Of a stretch of DNA of 64,000 bases, positions 44,835 to 57,059 are shown in pieces. Location: contig JAKSZP010013332.1 in assembly GCA_022478985.1 (NCBI GenBank), positions 62,001 through 126,000 on the forward strand, read 5' to 3'. This DNA comes from Massospora cicadina (Eukaryota > Entomophthoromycota > Entomophthoromycetes > Entomophthorales > Entomophthoraceae). The position numbers and the translations under genes are program-made. The notes beneath the pieces were generated by a model that saw nothing but the letters and a program-made list of their open reading frames with translations, searched no databases and had not been told where the DNA came from. How positions within the stretch are numbered: position 1 is the stretch's first letter; each line of letters begins with the position of its first letter.

Positions 44835-45330
44835 AACAAAGTACTCAAACATGAATTACTGATTCCATTTTCAATTTCTTGAGCAAGTCTAATATTAATC
44901 ATTAAAAGAAAAGTGGATCAAATCGAGTAGCTATAGATTACCAATGGCTGAATAATTTGCCATGAGGACCCATATCCATTGCAACACATAGATGATGCTC
45001 TGGCTCTCCTAGGAGGGGATCAATCGCTCTTTAACATAGATCTTATATCAGCTATTGGAAAATTGATTTAACAAAGGAAAAATAAGAAAATGTACAATCC
45101 TCTAATTCTAAGGACTATATTAGCCAATGAAAATGCCACAATGTCTTTGCAATACACCTGCTACATTTTTTTGGATAATGGATGCTGTATTAGGTAACTT
45201 GAAGATTTTATGCTTTTTTATCTACCTAGATAACATCATTATTTTATTCGCACCTTTACAGATCACCTAAAGCATTTGGAAGAGGTTTTTAAGAGGTTTC
45301 AAGCATCCAATATAACTATAAAGCATTGGA
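44835..45330 (+). pseudogene. Element A reverse transcriptase
   Basis: Plus-strand pieces: a YQWLN-like motif near 44.94 kb, YPLQHIDDALALLGGDQSLF, then CFFIYLDNIIILF-like sequence near 45.21 kb (YLDDIIVYS position), FTDHLKHLEEVFKRFQASNI, then TIKHWKCHFFEQENKFG. Frame changes at several points. Confidence 0.78.
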
Positions 45331-46075
45331 AATGCCACTTTTTTGAGCAAGAAAATAAATTTGGTTCTACTGTAGACACTGAGGGATTATGGCCCCAAAA
45401 ACCCTAGAATTGAGGTTATCTGGACCATGTTGAGACCAAGGAATGTTCAGGACATAAATGTGTTTTTAGGAATGGTTGGATATTACCACCACTTATTACT
45501 TTTAGCGTCCATCAATGAGCCCCTTTTTCAACTCTCAAAGGATCTCAAGGAAGGCTTTTAATTGGGATGAGAAATCCCAGAATTATTTTAGTGCATTTAA
45601 GCTACATTTTTGACATAACCAATATCATAATACTAAATTTTGATCAGTTTTTGATATAAAAATGGATGCATATCTAATAGTAATTGATGGCATATATAAT
45701 CCAGGTGAATGAAACTGGTATTAATTGCCTCACAGCATTTGTAAGCCAAAAATTGATCAAACAGGAGCAAAATACACCATGACAGAGAGTGAATGTCATT
45801 TGATACTTTATGTTTGCAAACAGTTCATAGTTTACGTTTAAAAGTACATTTCAATATGATAACATACCATTCTTCACTAATATTCTGCACAATCTAAAAG
45901 AGCTTGAAGGGAGATTGGTCATTGATCATTAAAATTGCAAGCGTACAACTTTAAGATTGTACATCATGTCAGTATGATTCATAAAAGTGCAGATGTTCTA
46001 TTACAGTTATCAACTGTTCTAGTCTTTAAAGAAAAGCCTATGGACTGTATGAGAAAATGATCACTGGAAAATTAT
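45331..46075 (+). pseudogene. Element A RT connection and RNase H
   Basis: RNVQDINVFLGMVGYYHHLL-type sequence near 45.44-45.5 kb (compare QVFLGMMGYYHQF in B), followed by decayed RNase H, and the terminal HKSADVLLQLSTVL at 45.98-46.02 kb (compare HKNIDGLTWLPIL in B). The catalytic residues cannot all be placed. Confidence 0.72.
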
Positions 46076-46308
46076 TGAACGGTCCAATTAAAAATTCAGC
46101 AACCATTGATTAGGAAAATGTAAAAAACAAAAATTGTATAGTGTTAATTATTTATAATGTTTGGGGAAATAAATTTAATGCTTTGAAAGACTTCTGAGAA
46201 AACTGAAATCATTAAAGCAGCTTATAGATAAACCAGACATGGAGGGATGTAGAAAACACTAGAGCATGTTTGTCAAGAGAATTATTAAAACCCTTTGTTT
46301 GACATTGC
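46076..46308 (+). pseudogene. Element A integrase zinc-binding part
   Basis: A short remnant up to the insertion of element B; HGGM*KTLEHVCQEN near 46.24-46.29 kb resembles the H..H helix of the HHCC domain. The CX2C half (CCTMCQAHN) follows at 58.96-58.99 kb on the far side of B, in a continuous reading. Confidence 0.65.
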
Positions 46309-47054
46309 TGTTGGACATTTTCCTCCTAGGCTTCAGAAAAAGAATGTTGTGAGTGAAATTTGGCCAAATAGAGGCAATGTTGGGCATTTATGAGTCCCCA
46401 ACGAGGAAGAAATCAAATTTAATAATAATGAATTAGTTGGCAAAAAGACCCTGGCTTATTCTCAGTGGAATCCCACAAATTGGAGTGACACAATTTTGAC
46501 TCCTACCCATGCAAATAAATCAATAACTAATAGTCAGATTACTCTGACCACAAAGTGGACTATGGGGCATTCATTGGACGATGCTTCCCCAACCATGCCA
46601 GGTCCATTCCAACACCTACACAGGGATCCCCCCATTTTATAGGTGTGGTGGTCCCCCAATGTAAAAAAATTTTCAGATAGGGATTAGCTGAAATACATCA
46701 AGTTGTTACCTCATGGGTACATTTTGGACAATAGTGATTCCCCATCCATCATTTCATCAAACCGGATGCGAGTATGTCAAGCCTCAATAGGCTATAATCA
46801 CATATTACCAAATTTTGGAAATTCCCAAGACATATTAAAGTCGAGCCTTGACGTTTTAAACAACTTTATCAATTTATTAAGGGATACTCACTTTTTCCCC
46901 TGCACAGCGCCTATTAAAAACTATGAATTAAAACTTTTTAATATTTTCATATTTTTTATTATTTCCCTATCAGTGGCAAAGAAACCCTGATTTATATTGT
47001 TGGATTCAAGGCAGCAAGCACCAGCGATCCAATTTCTAAGCCAAAAATCCAACA
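46309..47054 (+). repeat. Element B 5' LTR
   Basis: It aligns with 58200-58948 throughout (GGGCATTTATGAGTCCC, GATGGGGATT..TTGAAATACATC / GATAGGGATTAGCTGAAATACATC, TTGTTACCTCATGGGTAC). The 95-codon frame at 46703-46990 is repeated in part in the 3' LTR simply because the DNA is repeated. Confidence 0.94.
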
Positions 47055-47056
47055 AG

Positions 47057-47073
47057 TGGTGCTCACTACAGGG
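47057..47073 (+). other. Element B primer-binding site
   Basis: TGGTGCTCACTACAGGG, two bases after the LTR end. Confidence 0.92.
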
Positions 47074-47106
47074 ACGGCCTGTACACCACAAAAACCACTA
47101 AAACGA

Positions 47107-48600
47107 TGGAAATGAACCCTCAGCTAGCCTCCATTGAACGCCAGCTAGCTAGTGCTCTGTCTCGCCTTAAACGGCTTGAGCAGCACTCAGTACAATGACC
47201 TGGTCTAAGAAAACCCCCTCCGCGAGACAAGTTCATACCTGATGAAGGCAGTATTGCCTCTTTCCTTTATGTTTATGACTCTACGATGGAAGGATCCACT
47301 GACCAGCAAAAAATCCGTTTCATACTTCCTTGCTTAAATTGAATAGCACAAGAAAGAATGGTCCCCACCATGGTCAACCTCAGTACTTGGGCAGAGATTA
47401 GGCAAGCACTGCTTGAGGAATTTGGGTCTAAGCAAAATTTGCAGCGACAAAAACAGGCTTTTATGTGCCTTAGTTTGCAAAAGGATAATTGAGCACCCCA
47501 TCTTTTGAGCGCTTCTATAATAAAGCTCAACTTTTGTTGCTTGCCCAAATGCTCCCACTTGGAGATGCAATTGCAGCTATCTTGGCTGGCTTAGCATCTC
47601 ATCCCTCCTTGGCGGTGCATCTCTCTTCTGTAAAGCGCACGTTTAAAGCTGTAATGGATATCAAGGAGGCTTTACTAGCATTTGCAGATATCTATGAGCA
47701 TGACCCTACACAAAGAACTATGAGCCAAGGTTCTACGGCGCCCAATTTAGCATCTACAACGGCCGTTTCCCTCTGGAAACTGAATCCTAATGAGTTGCCA
47801 TCACCCACTGTTTCCTCTTCCCATGACAATAATCAGTTGGTGATGGCGGTGATGAGGCGGTGCTCTTCTTCATCTTCAGTTGAAGAGACTCAATTGGTGA
47901 AAACCGTCGCCCCTTTGCCTCTCATATTCTTCTTCAGAGAGGTCTTCCCAGGTGATCCCAAAACTGACTTCTAAGCCCAAACCCCTTTCTCAGGTTCCAC
48001 AAGCTACACCACCTGTTTCACAGAAGCAAACCGCCACCAAACAACCCATAACTGTAGAAGTTAAAGCCTCCACCTCCAAGGTGATATCCCCTTCAACTTC
48101 TCAATCAGCTAACTCTAACCTAAAACTTTCTCTCTGAGGCAGCAAAAACCCTCTACATCAAAGGTTGAAACTCGAGCTTTAATAATTCCAACACCTCCCC
48201 CAAAAGTTAATAAAGTTGGGGAGCAACCCCAGGACCTATCATCCCATAAGGAAAGTCCTAAACCTACCCTGCCTCCTATGGGCTCCCTAACCTGCATTGA
48301 TAATTCCTCTTATGATGATCCTGAGGGGGGTGATGAAGATGTTGGTCATTACGTTTTAGTAGCCCCAAGTGAAGTGGAGGTACCTGATCAGTTGAGCCCA
48401 GGGAGAGTGAATTGGGCTAATATCCCTCATCATACTTATCTTCAGCAAGTGATAAGGGGTCTTTAGATTATTGATACTGCCATTGACACTGACCATCTTA
48501 TTGCCACATTTCTCTGATCCACCCAGTGCATTCATACTCTGCAGACTATCCAGGAGAAATACCCTGAAACTGCAAAACGCCTTGCCTTCACTCTTCTTTT
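47107..48600 (+). pseudogene. Element B gag
   Basis: It begins METMNPQLASIERQLASALS, a coiled-coil-like N-terminus, about 50 bases after the primer-binding site. Capsid-like sequence follows: IASFLYVYDSTMEGSTDQQK, ILPCLN, TWAEIRQALLEEFGSKQNLQ. Then, after a frame change near 47.49 kb, FERFYNKAQLLLLAQMLP. A Ser/Pro/Thr-rich linker runs from 47.75 to 48.2 kb. I see no zinc knuckle in this copy. The start is chosen by position and by the fit of the downstream frame. Three or four disruptions. Confidence 0.78.
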
Positions 48601-49500
48601 AAAAAGGTCCTCGCTCTTGCCCCTTCCTTGGGTGGTATTTCAACTAAAGTGGAGGTCACCTTTAATGGCATGCGGGTTAAAGCTATCTTTGACACTGGGT
48701 TCCCAGTGAACGTTGTGTCAACTAAGCTTATAAAGAAAATTAAGCTGGCCCCTGACCTTGACTACACTCAAGAGTTTGGAATGGCGGGCCCAAACAACAC
48801 TCGCGCCATTGGAGCCTACTCTTCTCTGACTATACGGTTTGGGAAGCTTCTCTTGTCAGCTCCAGCAGTGGCTTTGACCAAAAAAACTATGATTTACTCA
48901 TTGTAACCCAATTTATGCTTGAATATGAAAGTGTTAGTAATTCGAAGCAGGGCTATCTCTCCCTACTTATATATGAGGTTCATCTGATTCTTTCTGATGA
49001 AGAGCTCAATAAAAAAATTGCATGTTTGCACAGTTGAGTATCCCTCCTCCGCTCTATCCCTGCATTACACCACTGCAGGACGGCATACAAAACTGTTGCC
49101 TCCCTCAGTGGATGCCCTTGATGGCATCCTTTTCTATGCTTCTGAAGAGGTGGCCATTATGGCGGGGGAACAAAAGGTAGTTGACACAAAGATTACCATG
49201 CAAATCCCACACAACTGCCTACTGCACCTCATTAGTATATATGGTGTTAGTCCCTTTGAGCCCAGAGTTTTGCCAAGCGTATTAGACCCCGCCTATCATC
49301 GGCCTATAAATCCTTTGCTGGGAAATCTTACCAAGAAGGATATAGTGGTAAAAAGCATCAGGATATTGGAAGAGGCCTGCTGCTACCCGTTGAGGATATC
49401 AAGCAAGTCCACTGTATTGGGTCTATGGCAGATATGGGCTTACCTGCTGATCACTCCACATGTACCCTACCTTCTGTTCAAATCTCTGATAAACTAATTC
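48601..49500 (+). pseudogene. Element B protease and linker to RT
   Basis: The frame from 48628 reads TKVEVTFNGMRVKAIFDTGF with the retropepsin active site DTG at 48691-48699, then PVNVVSTKLIKKIKLAPDLD and EFGMAGPNN. The flap and C-terminal half follow with a shift near 48.9 kb. 48997-49497 continues open for 166 codons (VDTKITMQIPHNCLLHLISI) at the place where A, E and F carry the dUTPase-like segment; here only VDTKITMQIP resembles it. Retropepsin would cut the gag-pol polyprotein. Confidence 0.82.
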
Positions 49501-49507
49501 AGCTGAG

Positions 49508-50107
49508 TTGGATAAAGTCCACTCCTTACTCGAGGCTTACAGTGACTTTACCTCCAATCATGTTTCTGACTATGGGCATATGAAGGGGTGGATGCATACG
49601 ATTGACGTTGGTGCTGCTAAAACTGTTTTTTCTAATCCCTATTGCAAATCAAAAGTTGAGGAGCTACAGATGTGGACAGAGCTCAAACAGCTGCTGGATG
49701 ATGGATTGCTGGTGCCGTCACAAAGCCCTTGGTCCTCCCCCTTTTACTAATAAAGAAGAAAAATGGAGGTCATCAGGTAGTGATGGACTACCACAAATTA
49801 AATAACCTCACCAAGAAGAAAAGCTACCTATCCCTTTTATTTATGATGCTCTAGCCCAACTCTCTGGGTCTAAATACTTCTCCATGGACCTGTCTAGCAG
49901 TTATTGGCAAATGGACCTTTCTCCACAATACCAGGAAAAATGTGCAATCATTTGCAGTGAGGGTCTCTTTCAATCTACCTGACTACCTCAAGAACTGTGC
50001 AATGCACCCACCAGTTTCTAGCGAGCAATGTATCATATCATGCAAGATCTAAAATTAAGCTGCATCATTGTCTACCTTGATGATATTATAGTCTATTCTA
50101 AGACTTT
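49508..50107 (+). pseudogene. Element B reverse transcriptase, N-terminal part
   Basis: Begins KVHSLLEAYSDF and GWMHTIDVG, LLDDGLLVPSQSPWSSPFY; a stop and frame change; then IPFIYDALAQLSGSKYFSMD with the first catalytic Asp, YWQMDLSPQYQEKCAII, and YLDDIIVYS with YLDD intact at 50073-50084. LINE2 is inserted after the codons SKT, and the domain continues at 56196. Confidence 0.88.
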
Positions 50108-50117
50108 AAGTTTTTGT

Positions 50118-50133
50118 GTGCCCTTTAGGGCAC
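50118..50133 (-). other. Hairpin at LINE2 3' end
   Basis: GTGCCCTTTAGGGCAC: two perfect 7-base arms with a 2-base centre, immediately upstream of the A tract on the element strand. Such 3' stem-loops are recognised by the RT of some LINEs; here that role is inferred only from position. Confidence 0.6.
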
Positions 50134-50162
50134 CCAGTGCAGGCAACTTTGCGGGATGAAAC

Positions 50163-53100
50163 CTAGGGTAATGCCCCCACTGCACTGGGGCTGCGCGAAT
50201 CTAAGCACCACTGAAGTGGGCCTGACTGCGGGTGGGGTGGCTCACACCACCCCCAAACTGACATATTCTCCACTGTTTGGTATACCAGATAGCAAAGGCT
50301 ACCCGCCAGTTCAGAGATATTCCTCCCATCCTTTACTGCGAAAAATGAGACCAGACTGACCCCCAAGTTGGACTTATTTGAGGAAAGAGGATTGCCATAG
50401 CTTTCTAAAGCTATTTCTAGCCGTCGCTTGACTATGGCCAGGGAGCTTGTTGCCTGGATTCCTTCTGAAGGGAAGCAACGCTGGTTTCTGGAAAGCCATA
50501 GACCATACATCACCTCCTCCCATATCGTGCACCAGACCCTGAACCCCTCCTTGTCTTCTAGCAGACTTGGTGGGGCATATGCAGTCAGGATCTCTGGCCA
50601 TGCGAGATGATCAGAGGATAACTTACACCCTGGTTGATATGCTTCATTTAATGTAAAACACTACTCCACACAGCATCCGCTGCCAGACACTTTGTGAATA
50701 TGTGCTTTGTCGTCTCCTCCCCTCCACATACCTTACAGGCATATAGAAGGTCATCCTCCTTATGCTTACTCCACTTACGTAGAGTCGCCCCAGTGACTGG
50801 GATGTTGCTGTAGGGTTGGAAGAGAAAGTTCTGAACTGGTATAGACCAGCATCCCTTAAGCCTCCTCCCCCACAGGTCCATCAGGCCAGGTCACATTTTT
50901 CAAGTGATCTGGGACAAGTACATTGGGCAAAGCTTTCTGTCTTGTAGCTTCCAAAACCTGGCGGTTTTGAAATCTGATAGGAAGACACCACTACCTCCCC
51001 CACCTTGAGCCAGTCTAAAGGACGAATAGGCTTTCCCATCTGGTGTATCTCCAGCCTTCTCTTCCTCTCTGGAACACCCGCCAATCCTGCCCTCCACGAT
51101 CTTCTGAACGGGCTTCCCCAGCCACTAGTGCAGCCAGAGAAGGAATTGCTTCCCTCCAGCAAGAATGAAGTTCAGTTGCTTCCACAACATCCCATACCTT
51201 CCTAACCAGAACCTTGGAAATACTGACAACATTATTAGCTGCTTCCACCTAAGCACCCTCTGGCCATCGCTATCAAGGAGGTCCCACCAGTGGACAACCC
51301 CAATAAAGTGCTTGAAGGCCTTGCGCAGACGAGGTTCCATCTCCAGTCCTCAAGCTCCTCCCCAAAGGGGAATTGCCCGGATCCTTTCAATGGTCCACTC
51401 TCCATTCTCTAATCTACCCATGCTGCCTGCCCAAGCTCTAAAGTAATCCTTCCAGTATCCTGATAGGTTCCCCATGCTTGGAATGGCCCCTTGGTTGATG
51501 CCCCAGCTAACACCAAGATCCTTGTTTGAACTGTCATTGCAGGCCTTAGAGAGGTAGTCTTCCAGTATCGGAGACCAACAGATGGATTTTTCCCCTCCCG
51601 AGAAACCCATGCAATCCATTTCAGCTGGAGTGCTTTGATCATACTCCCGAAGTTATTTAGACCAATGCCCCCCTTCTTCACCTCCTGACACAAGTTAGAG
51701 TAACTGATTTTTGATGCTCACCCTCATCAAATGAACTGGATGATTGAACTCTGTATTCTTCTGATGGAAGATGCCAGTGGTGGAACAAATCTGGCAATGT
51801 ACCATAGTCTGGAAAGAATGAAAGTGTTTATGACAATGGCCCTGCCCCAATAATATAAGTTAAGCCATTGCCATTTCCAAGCCACTATTTTAGGGTCCGC
51901 TTCAAGTTTGAGCCAAATTTTGTATGGTGACGCTTGCCTAGAGATGGGACACCCAAGGTACAGAAACTCCTCCCCTGCTGCCATCCAGGGGATTGAGCTC
52001 TTTGGTGCCACACCCAACGTCGCCATTCTACTGATGGGCCAAGCCCTGGATTTGACAGATTGACCTTAGCGTTGCTTGCGCTCTGGTACATCTTCAGAAT
52101 GTTCATCACCACCTTCTCCTCTTCCTCTGATGAAACATAAATCCATGTATCATCCGCAAACATAGAATTAGAGTACTCCTCGCCGTTAATGGTAAGTTTT
52201 CTCCAGTATGACTTTCTGAGAGCCACTTAAAGGGTCTCTATTGCAAGGACAAACAACAAGGGAGATAGAGGGTCTTCCTGACGCACGCCCCAACACACCT
52301 TAAAGGGGTGGGAGAGGACCCCATTGATATTGACAACCGATGAGGCCTTCTCATAAATCGCTTTAAGCAGTCTCAACAAATGCCCTTAATTTCCAACCCT
52401 ACTTAACACTTCCCAAAGAAACTCATGCTTTACCCTATCATACGCCTTCTCTTAATCAAGAAACAGTAGCCACACCCTCTGGTCATACTGTTTACTTGCC
52501 CACTCTTCTATCAGGTGAAGCAGCATCAAGTTGTCAGTAATTGAGCGTCCTGGGATGAACCCATTCTGCTCTTTCCCATCAATGTTTGCCACAACCCCAT
52601 TTAGTTGATTGGTAAGGATCTTCATTAAGATCTTATAGTCAACGTTAAGCAAAGTTAAAGGCCAATAGTTCCCCATGAGGGAGGGATCGCCCTTCTTATA
52701 CAACACCACCACCACACCCTTTGAAATGCCAGCTCAGTTATTCCAGAGGCTAGGAGTTGATTGTAGTTCTCACCAAGCATCTCAGACATTTCTGCCTGAA
52801 ATAACTTAAAGAGCTCCAAGATCAACCCATCCTCTCTGGGAGCCTTGCCATTCTTGCCCTTGCGGATGGCGTCTGACTCCTCCAATTTGCAGATCTTCCT
52901 ACATAGGTGCAGCTGAGTCTCCTTTGGAAGTACCCCAGTCCGCTCGAGAGTACTTTGGATGCCTCTGGGTCATTCTCAGAGAAACCCATAAAGGTCTTCA
53001 TAGTAGGATTTGGCCACCTCATCCTTGCGAGCTGCATCCTTTACCTCAACTTTCCCAGCACAAAGTGACAAGATCCTTGCTGAAGGTCTAAACGCCCCTA

Positions 53101-54256
53101 CTGCCTTGCGGAGTAGGGCCACATTGCTGTTAGAATCCTCATCTCATCTAGACTTCCTTTGTTTAAGCGAACCACCATGAAGGCTCCCATCAATTTTGCG
53201 TACAATTCAGCCTTGGCCGTGTAGGCAGATGCCCCCATGACCATGGCCTGCTTGCAGGTACTCTTGAAGTTCCTCTCCAAGGTTTCATACCTCAAATGCA
53301 TGGCCCCTAGCAGCCTCCTAAAGATTTCAAAAGACATTTTGATATCAGCCTTCATCTGCAACATTTTAATGGCGCATCAGGCTTCCCCACAATCTGGCTT
53401 ATCCACCACCTCACCTTTCTTCCTCATGATATCCTGAAGTGGAATCCACTTCAGGAGTTCAGGGTTCAGTCTCCAGATCCCTTTCCCTGAAGAAGCAACC
53501 TGAGGGTCACTGATCTGCTTTTCCAGGGGTCTGCGGTCTAAAGCATCTGTATCAAAATTCTAAAGGATCAACTTGCAGCGACTAGGAGAGGCTGGGGCAC
53601 TTCCACAAGGTCAATGCGGGAGAAATGATCCCCCTGGATGTGAGTCCACCCAGTATCTCCCTCCTCACAACGGCCAGCTCTCCACACATCCAGTAGGCCA
53701 AGGTTGATCATTAAACTGGCCAACTTGTGGGCTCCAGGATCAAAACTCTAGTTTCCTGAAGCCCCAACCATGTCATCCCAAAAGCAGACACAGTTCATGT
53801 CTTCCACCAGCACTACAGACCCCTCAATGCCTTCCTCCTGGATCCTTAGGCTGACCTTCTGGAAGAAGGCCTTCCATGCAGATCCAGAATTAAGCGCATA
53901 TATGCTAATAAATTAAATTGATTCTTCTCCAAACAGTGACATTACTGCCACTGCTCTTCCAGGAACCAATACACTTTTATCCAACACCTTAACCTTGTCC
54001 GCCCACCAGACCAAGATACCTCCCTTTGGCTTCTCCCCCTCCCTCTTTCCCTCCCCTGAGGGTGAGTCTGAGTTTGGTTGATCTACCAAATGAGAGTAAA
54101 ATGATTGCTTCAGAGGTAACTGGAAATCCTAGTCCTCTTCCACCCTAAGTTTGGACTTAGTCTCAGTGAGGAAGCCAATATCTATCCTGTGTTGTTGCAA
54201 TTGGAGTTTCACCCAATGCTGCTGCTTGAGTCCACTCAGACACCGCATATTTTAGA
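50163..54256 (-). pseudogene. LINE2 ORF2 (endonuclease, RT, Cys/His)
   Basis: Minus-strand order: endonuclease from about 54256 with MRCLSGLKQQHWVKLQLQ, DIGFLTETKSK (catalytic Glu), FISIYALNSG, VVLVEDMNCV (usual GDFN) and LGLLDVWRAG. RT follows with KNGKAPREDGLILELFKL, NYWPLTLLNVDYKILMKIL, EQNGFIPGRSITDNL, FLD and SMFADDTWIYVSS (FADD at 52149-52160). Then EEFLYLGCPISRQASPYKI and a late CGGEETTKHIFTKCLAA motif near 50.72 kb (the zf-RVT-type cysteine/histidine region), ending with LWLSRNQRC. Many stops; the longest continuous pieces are about 110 codons. L1-like by its RT motifs. Confidence 0.87.
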
Positions 54257-54409
54257 AAATTCAACCATGATCGCCATAGGTTTGAAACCAAAGAGGCCTC
54301 GGTGTCAGGATCTGGGGGGTCCCCATCATCTTCCACCTCAGCCGGTTTAGTGGTACCACGTTTCTTCCTCCCTTTTCAGTACTAGACTGGGCTGGGGGTG
54401 GAGGTTTCT

Positions 54410-55706
54410 CGGTCACAACAGCCTCCAGAATTTTACCATTTTCAGGGTCCTCGTAGACCCCTCTGCTTCAGTTGGAGGTATTGGGCTAGAAGGCATTGGC
54501 CCACTATTGCTAGCAGGCAACACCTCCCTCACCTCCGCCTCTTCCCCTACGGGCCTCATGCGCTCTGTCATACCCACATCCCTTATGGTCACCCACCTCT
54601 TATGCAATTGAGTGATGGGGAGAACCCCATCCATTTGGGAGGTGACCGCCTCCATAATGTCCTTTGCGTACTGTGCCAAAGCGCCACACAGCTCTATTTG
54701 GAGTCTAGCTGCTTCACTCGCCTTCTGGGAACGCTTTGACTCCTTATTGACCTTCCTCGCACTTTTCAGCACTCCAGTCACCACCTCTGAAGTGATGCCA
54801 GCTGCAGCCTCCTCCCTTGCTTAGGCTGACATCTCAGTCAGCTTCTCCAACGCCTTCTGGAGAGCCAACTTATCCTTCTCAGAGAGTACCATCACTGGCA
54901 CCCCCGCGCTAGGCCTGCTAGGCTTGGCCACTGCTGAAGGAGGTTAAACCTGAGGACATTTGGCTCTGACGTGCCCCTTTGCACCACACAAGAAGCACCT
55001 GTCCAGCGGTACCACAGGGATACTCCAGGTCCCTACAGTGACTGAACGAGATAACTCCCCATATGATTTTGAAAGTTCAACCTTCAAAACCCAGTCCCCA
55101 GATCCTACAGTGAACTTTTCAAGTTATCGTCCCTCTACTTCAAGTTCTTTACTCGCTTGTTCTCATTAAAGGAGATCACTCTGCCAAAGCCTTTCAGCTG
55201 AGACATCATGGCCCCTCTAATGATCACAGGTGGTACATCCCTCAAAATGAACCTTCCAATCTCGGTGCCAATATTAAGACATATGGCCTGCTCGTTCTTT
55301 GTGCTCAAACTGGCAGCCAAAACCTGTTCCTTTTGAAGCTTAGACTGGTAGGTCATAAGTTTCAACCCAGGAGCCAAACATGAAATATGAAGTGGGGCGA
55401 ACCCACACACCTCAATTACCCTGACCATGAGCATCACCTTAGACCATTCAATCTTCACTTCCACGGCGTAAACCCTCTTGAGGTTCTCCACCATGATCGC
55501 CATCAGATCCTTGGATGGTCCAGAGTTTCCTAATTTGAAAATCTTGGTTCTGACACCAAATCCATTAGCAGCCGCAGCAGCAAAGGATACAGAAGCCCCC
55601 TGTGCAGCAGTTGCCACCCCCACTGTTAATTTGTTAACAGAGTTGGTCTCTCCGGTTTGGTTTTGTGATGAAGTTTGATCTCTGGGCTCTTTTTGTGTGG
55701 AAACCA
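54410..55706 (-). pseudogene. LINE2 ORF1 (CCHC)
   Basis: Start at the ATG at 55706-55704 (MVSTQKEPRDQTS) is preferred over the longer open frame from 56049, whose extra sequence looks like leader. Contains FKLGNSGPSKDLMAIMVENL and NIGTEIGRFILRDVPPVIIR, a frameshift near 55134, then a knuckle CFLCGAKGHVRAKC at about 55001-54960 (CX2CX4HX4C), and a Lys/Glu-rich helical C-terminus (KSARKVNKESKRSQKASEAA). About 430 codons. Like other LINE ORF1 proteins it should coat the element RNA. Confidence 0.82.
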
Positions 55707-56195
55707 TTGCAGCCTCTTTAGTCAGTCCGTCATTTTGGTACGTGAGCGCTATCACCTTTTGCTGCACTAGTGTAAGTCCGCATAAGCTATGGGCCGCTAT
55801 CCAGGTTTCAGGCCAACCTAGAAAGCCACAGTGATTACTGTAGACAGGTGAGCTGAAGCTCAGCCAATCAGGATTGCCCCACCCTTGTCGCTGAGACCTG
55901 CTTTTGCAGCGCCCCACCCCATAGGAAAGTTTTGTGACAGACAAGACGCCTGATTCTTGCATCCCCCTTCCTGCCCATATTCCCCCCTGAAGGAGAGTGG
56001 AAGCACCCGCAAGAACAGGTTGGGTTACAGTAATTAGCTTCCATCCCACTCTCCATCCAGGCCACTACAGGAACCTTCCAGTGCGCCTCTCTGGGTTCTG
56101 GCGTTAGCTACTCACCCGTGTTTCCATGAGCTTTCCTCAGTTACGCCATGTGAAGGCCCCAGCTTACCCTACCTAGTTCCCTTCTTTAAGACTTT

Positions 56196-57050
56196 CGATG
56201 AACACCTCTCACACATCTAAAGGAGGTGTTTCAACGCTTGCGGGCATCTAATATCAAGTTGAAGCCCTCTAAATGCACATTTTGTCAGAGGAAGTTGGAT
56301 TTCCTTGTACATGGTATCTCCCAAGATGGGATACAGCCGCTTCAAAATAAAGTTGAAGCAATACCCAAGGTGCCTGAGCCCTAAACCCTTTGTGACATCC
56401 AGGTATTCTTGGGTATGATGGGGTATTACCATCAATTTATATCAAAATTTGCGCAGCTCAGTGAGCCCCTCATATGGCTCTTAAATAAGAACACCCCTTT
56501 CTATAGGGGTGTAGAACAAAAAGTTGCCTTTGAGACCCTGAAGGCGCTGTTACAAAAACGACCAAGACTCCGCCAATCTGACTATAGAAAACCCTTCATT
56601 TTGTTCACGGATGCCTCTGACTACGCTGTTGGAGCCATTTTAGCTCAGTTGAATGAGCATGAAGTCAATCATCTCGTGTCTTACTTTAGCAAAATGCTTA
56701 CAAAAGCTGAGCGTAATTATAGTGTCATGGAAAAGGAGTGCTTGGCTGTCTTGCTTGCTATTAAACACTACCACCCTTCCTATATGGGACTTCTTTCAAA
56801 GTAATCACGGACCACACTTCATTGAAGTAGTTGCAGAATATGAAAGATCACACCGGGCGGTTAGCTCTCTGGGCTCTTATGCTCCAGCATTATGATAGAC
56901 CATTGAGCAACGAGCTGAGACACATCATAAGAATATTGATGGGCTGACGTGGCTGCCAATCCTTCACTTTGACAATAGCGAAGCTGATCAGTTGCATGAC
57001 CTCCTAATGACTCCTGACGCATGGGCTGATGAAGATGAACTAATACAGAA
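56196..57050 (+). pseudogene. Element B RT end and RNase H
   Basis: Continues RT beyond LINE2: FDEHLSHI, VFQRLRASNIKLKPSKCTFC, then VFLGMMGYYHQFISKFAQLS at 56409 onward, and FETLKALLQKRP. RNase H: PFILFTDASDYAVGAIL (catalytic Asp at 56609-56611), FSKMLTKAERNYSVMEKECL (catalytic Glu region), AIKHYHPS; a frameshift near 56.8 kb; then HKNIDGLTWLPILHFDNSEA. The 131-codon frame 56409-56804 is the longest intact piece. Confidence 0.9.
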
Positions 57051-57059
57051 GATGATCGC

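Larger units (their letters stand above)
50108..56186 (-). mobile_element. LINE2, non-LTR retrotransposon inserted in B
   Basis: 6.08 kb between two copies of TAAGACTTT (50099-50107 and 56187-56195), a 9 bp duplication. RT homology of element B resumes exactly beyond it. On the minus strand: leader, ORF1 with CCHC knuckle, ORF2 with endonuclease, RT and a terminal Cys/His motif. The 3' end (left) has a short A tract (TTTTT at 50111-50115) preceded on the element strand by a palindrome. Frameshifts and stops make it inactive. It is a different family from the LINE at 37.7 kb. Confidence 0.9.

Noticed and set aside
54398..54739. 113-codon plus-strand open frame
   Set aside because: It is antisense to the LINE2 ORF1 C-terminus, which has a clear coding signature on the minus strand.
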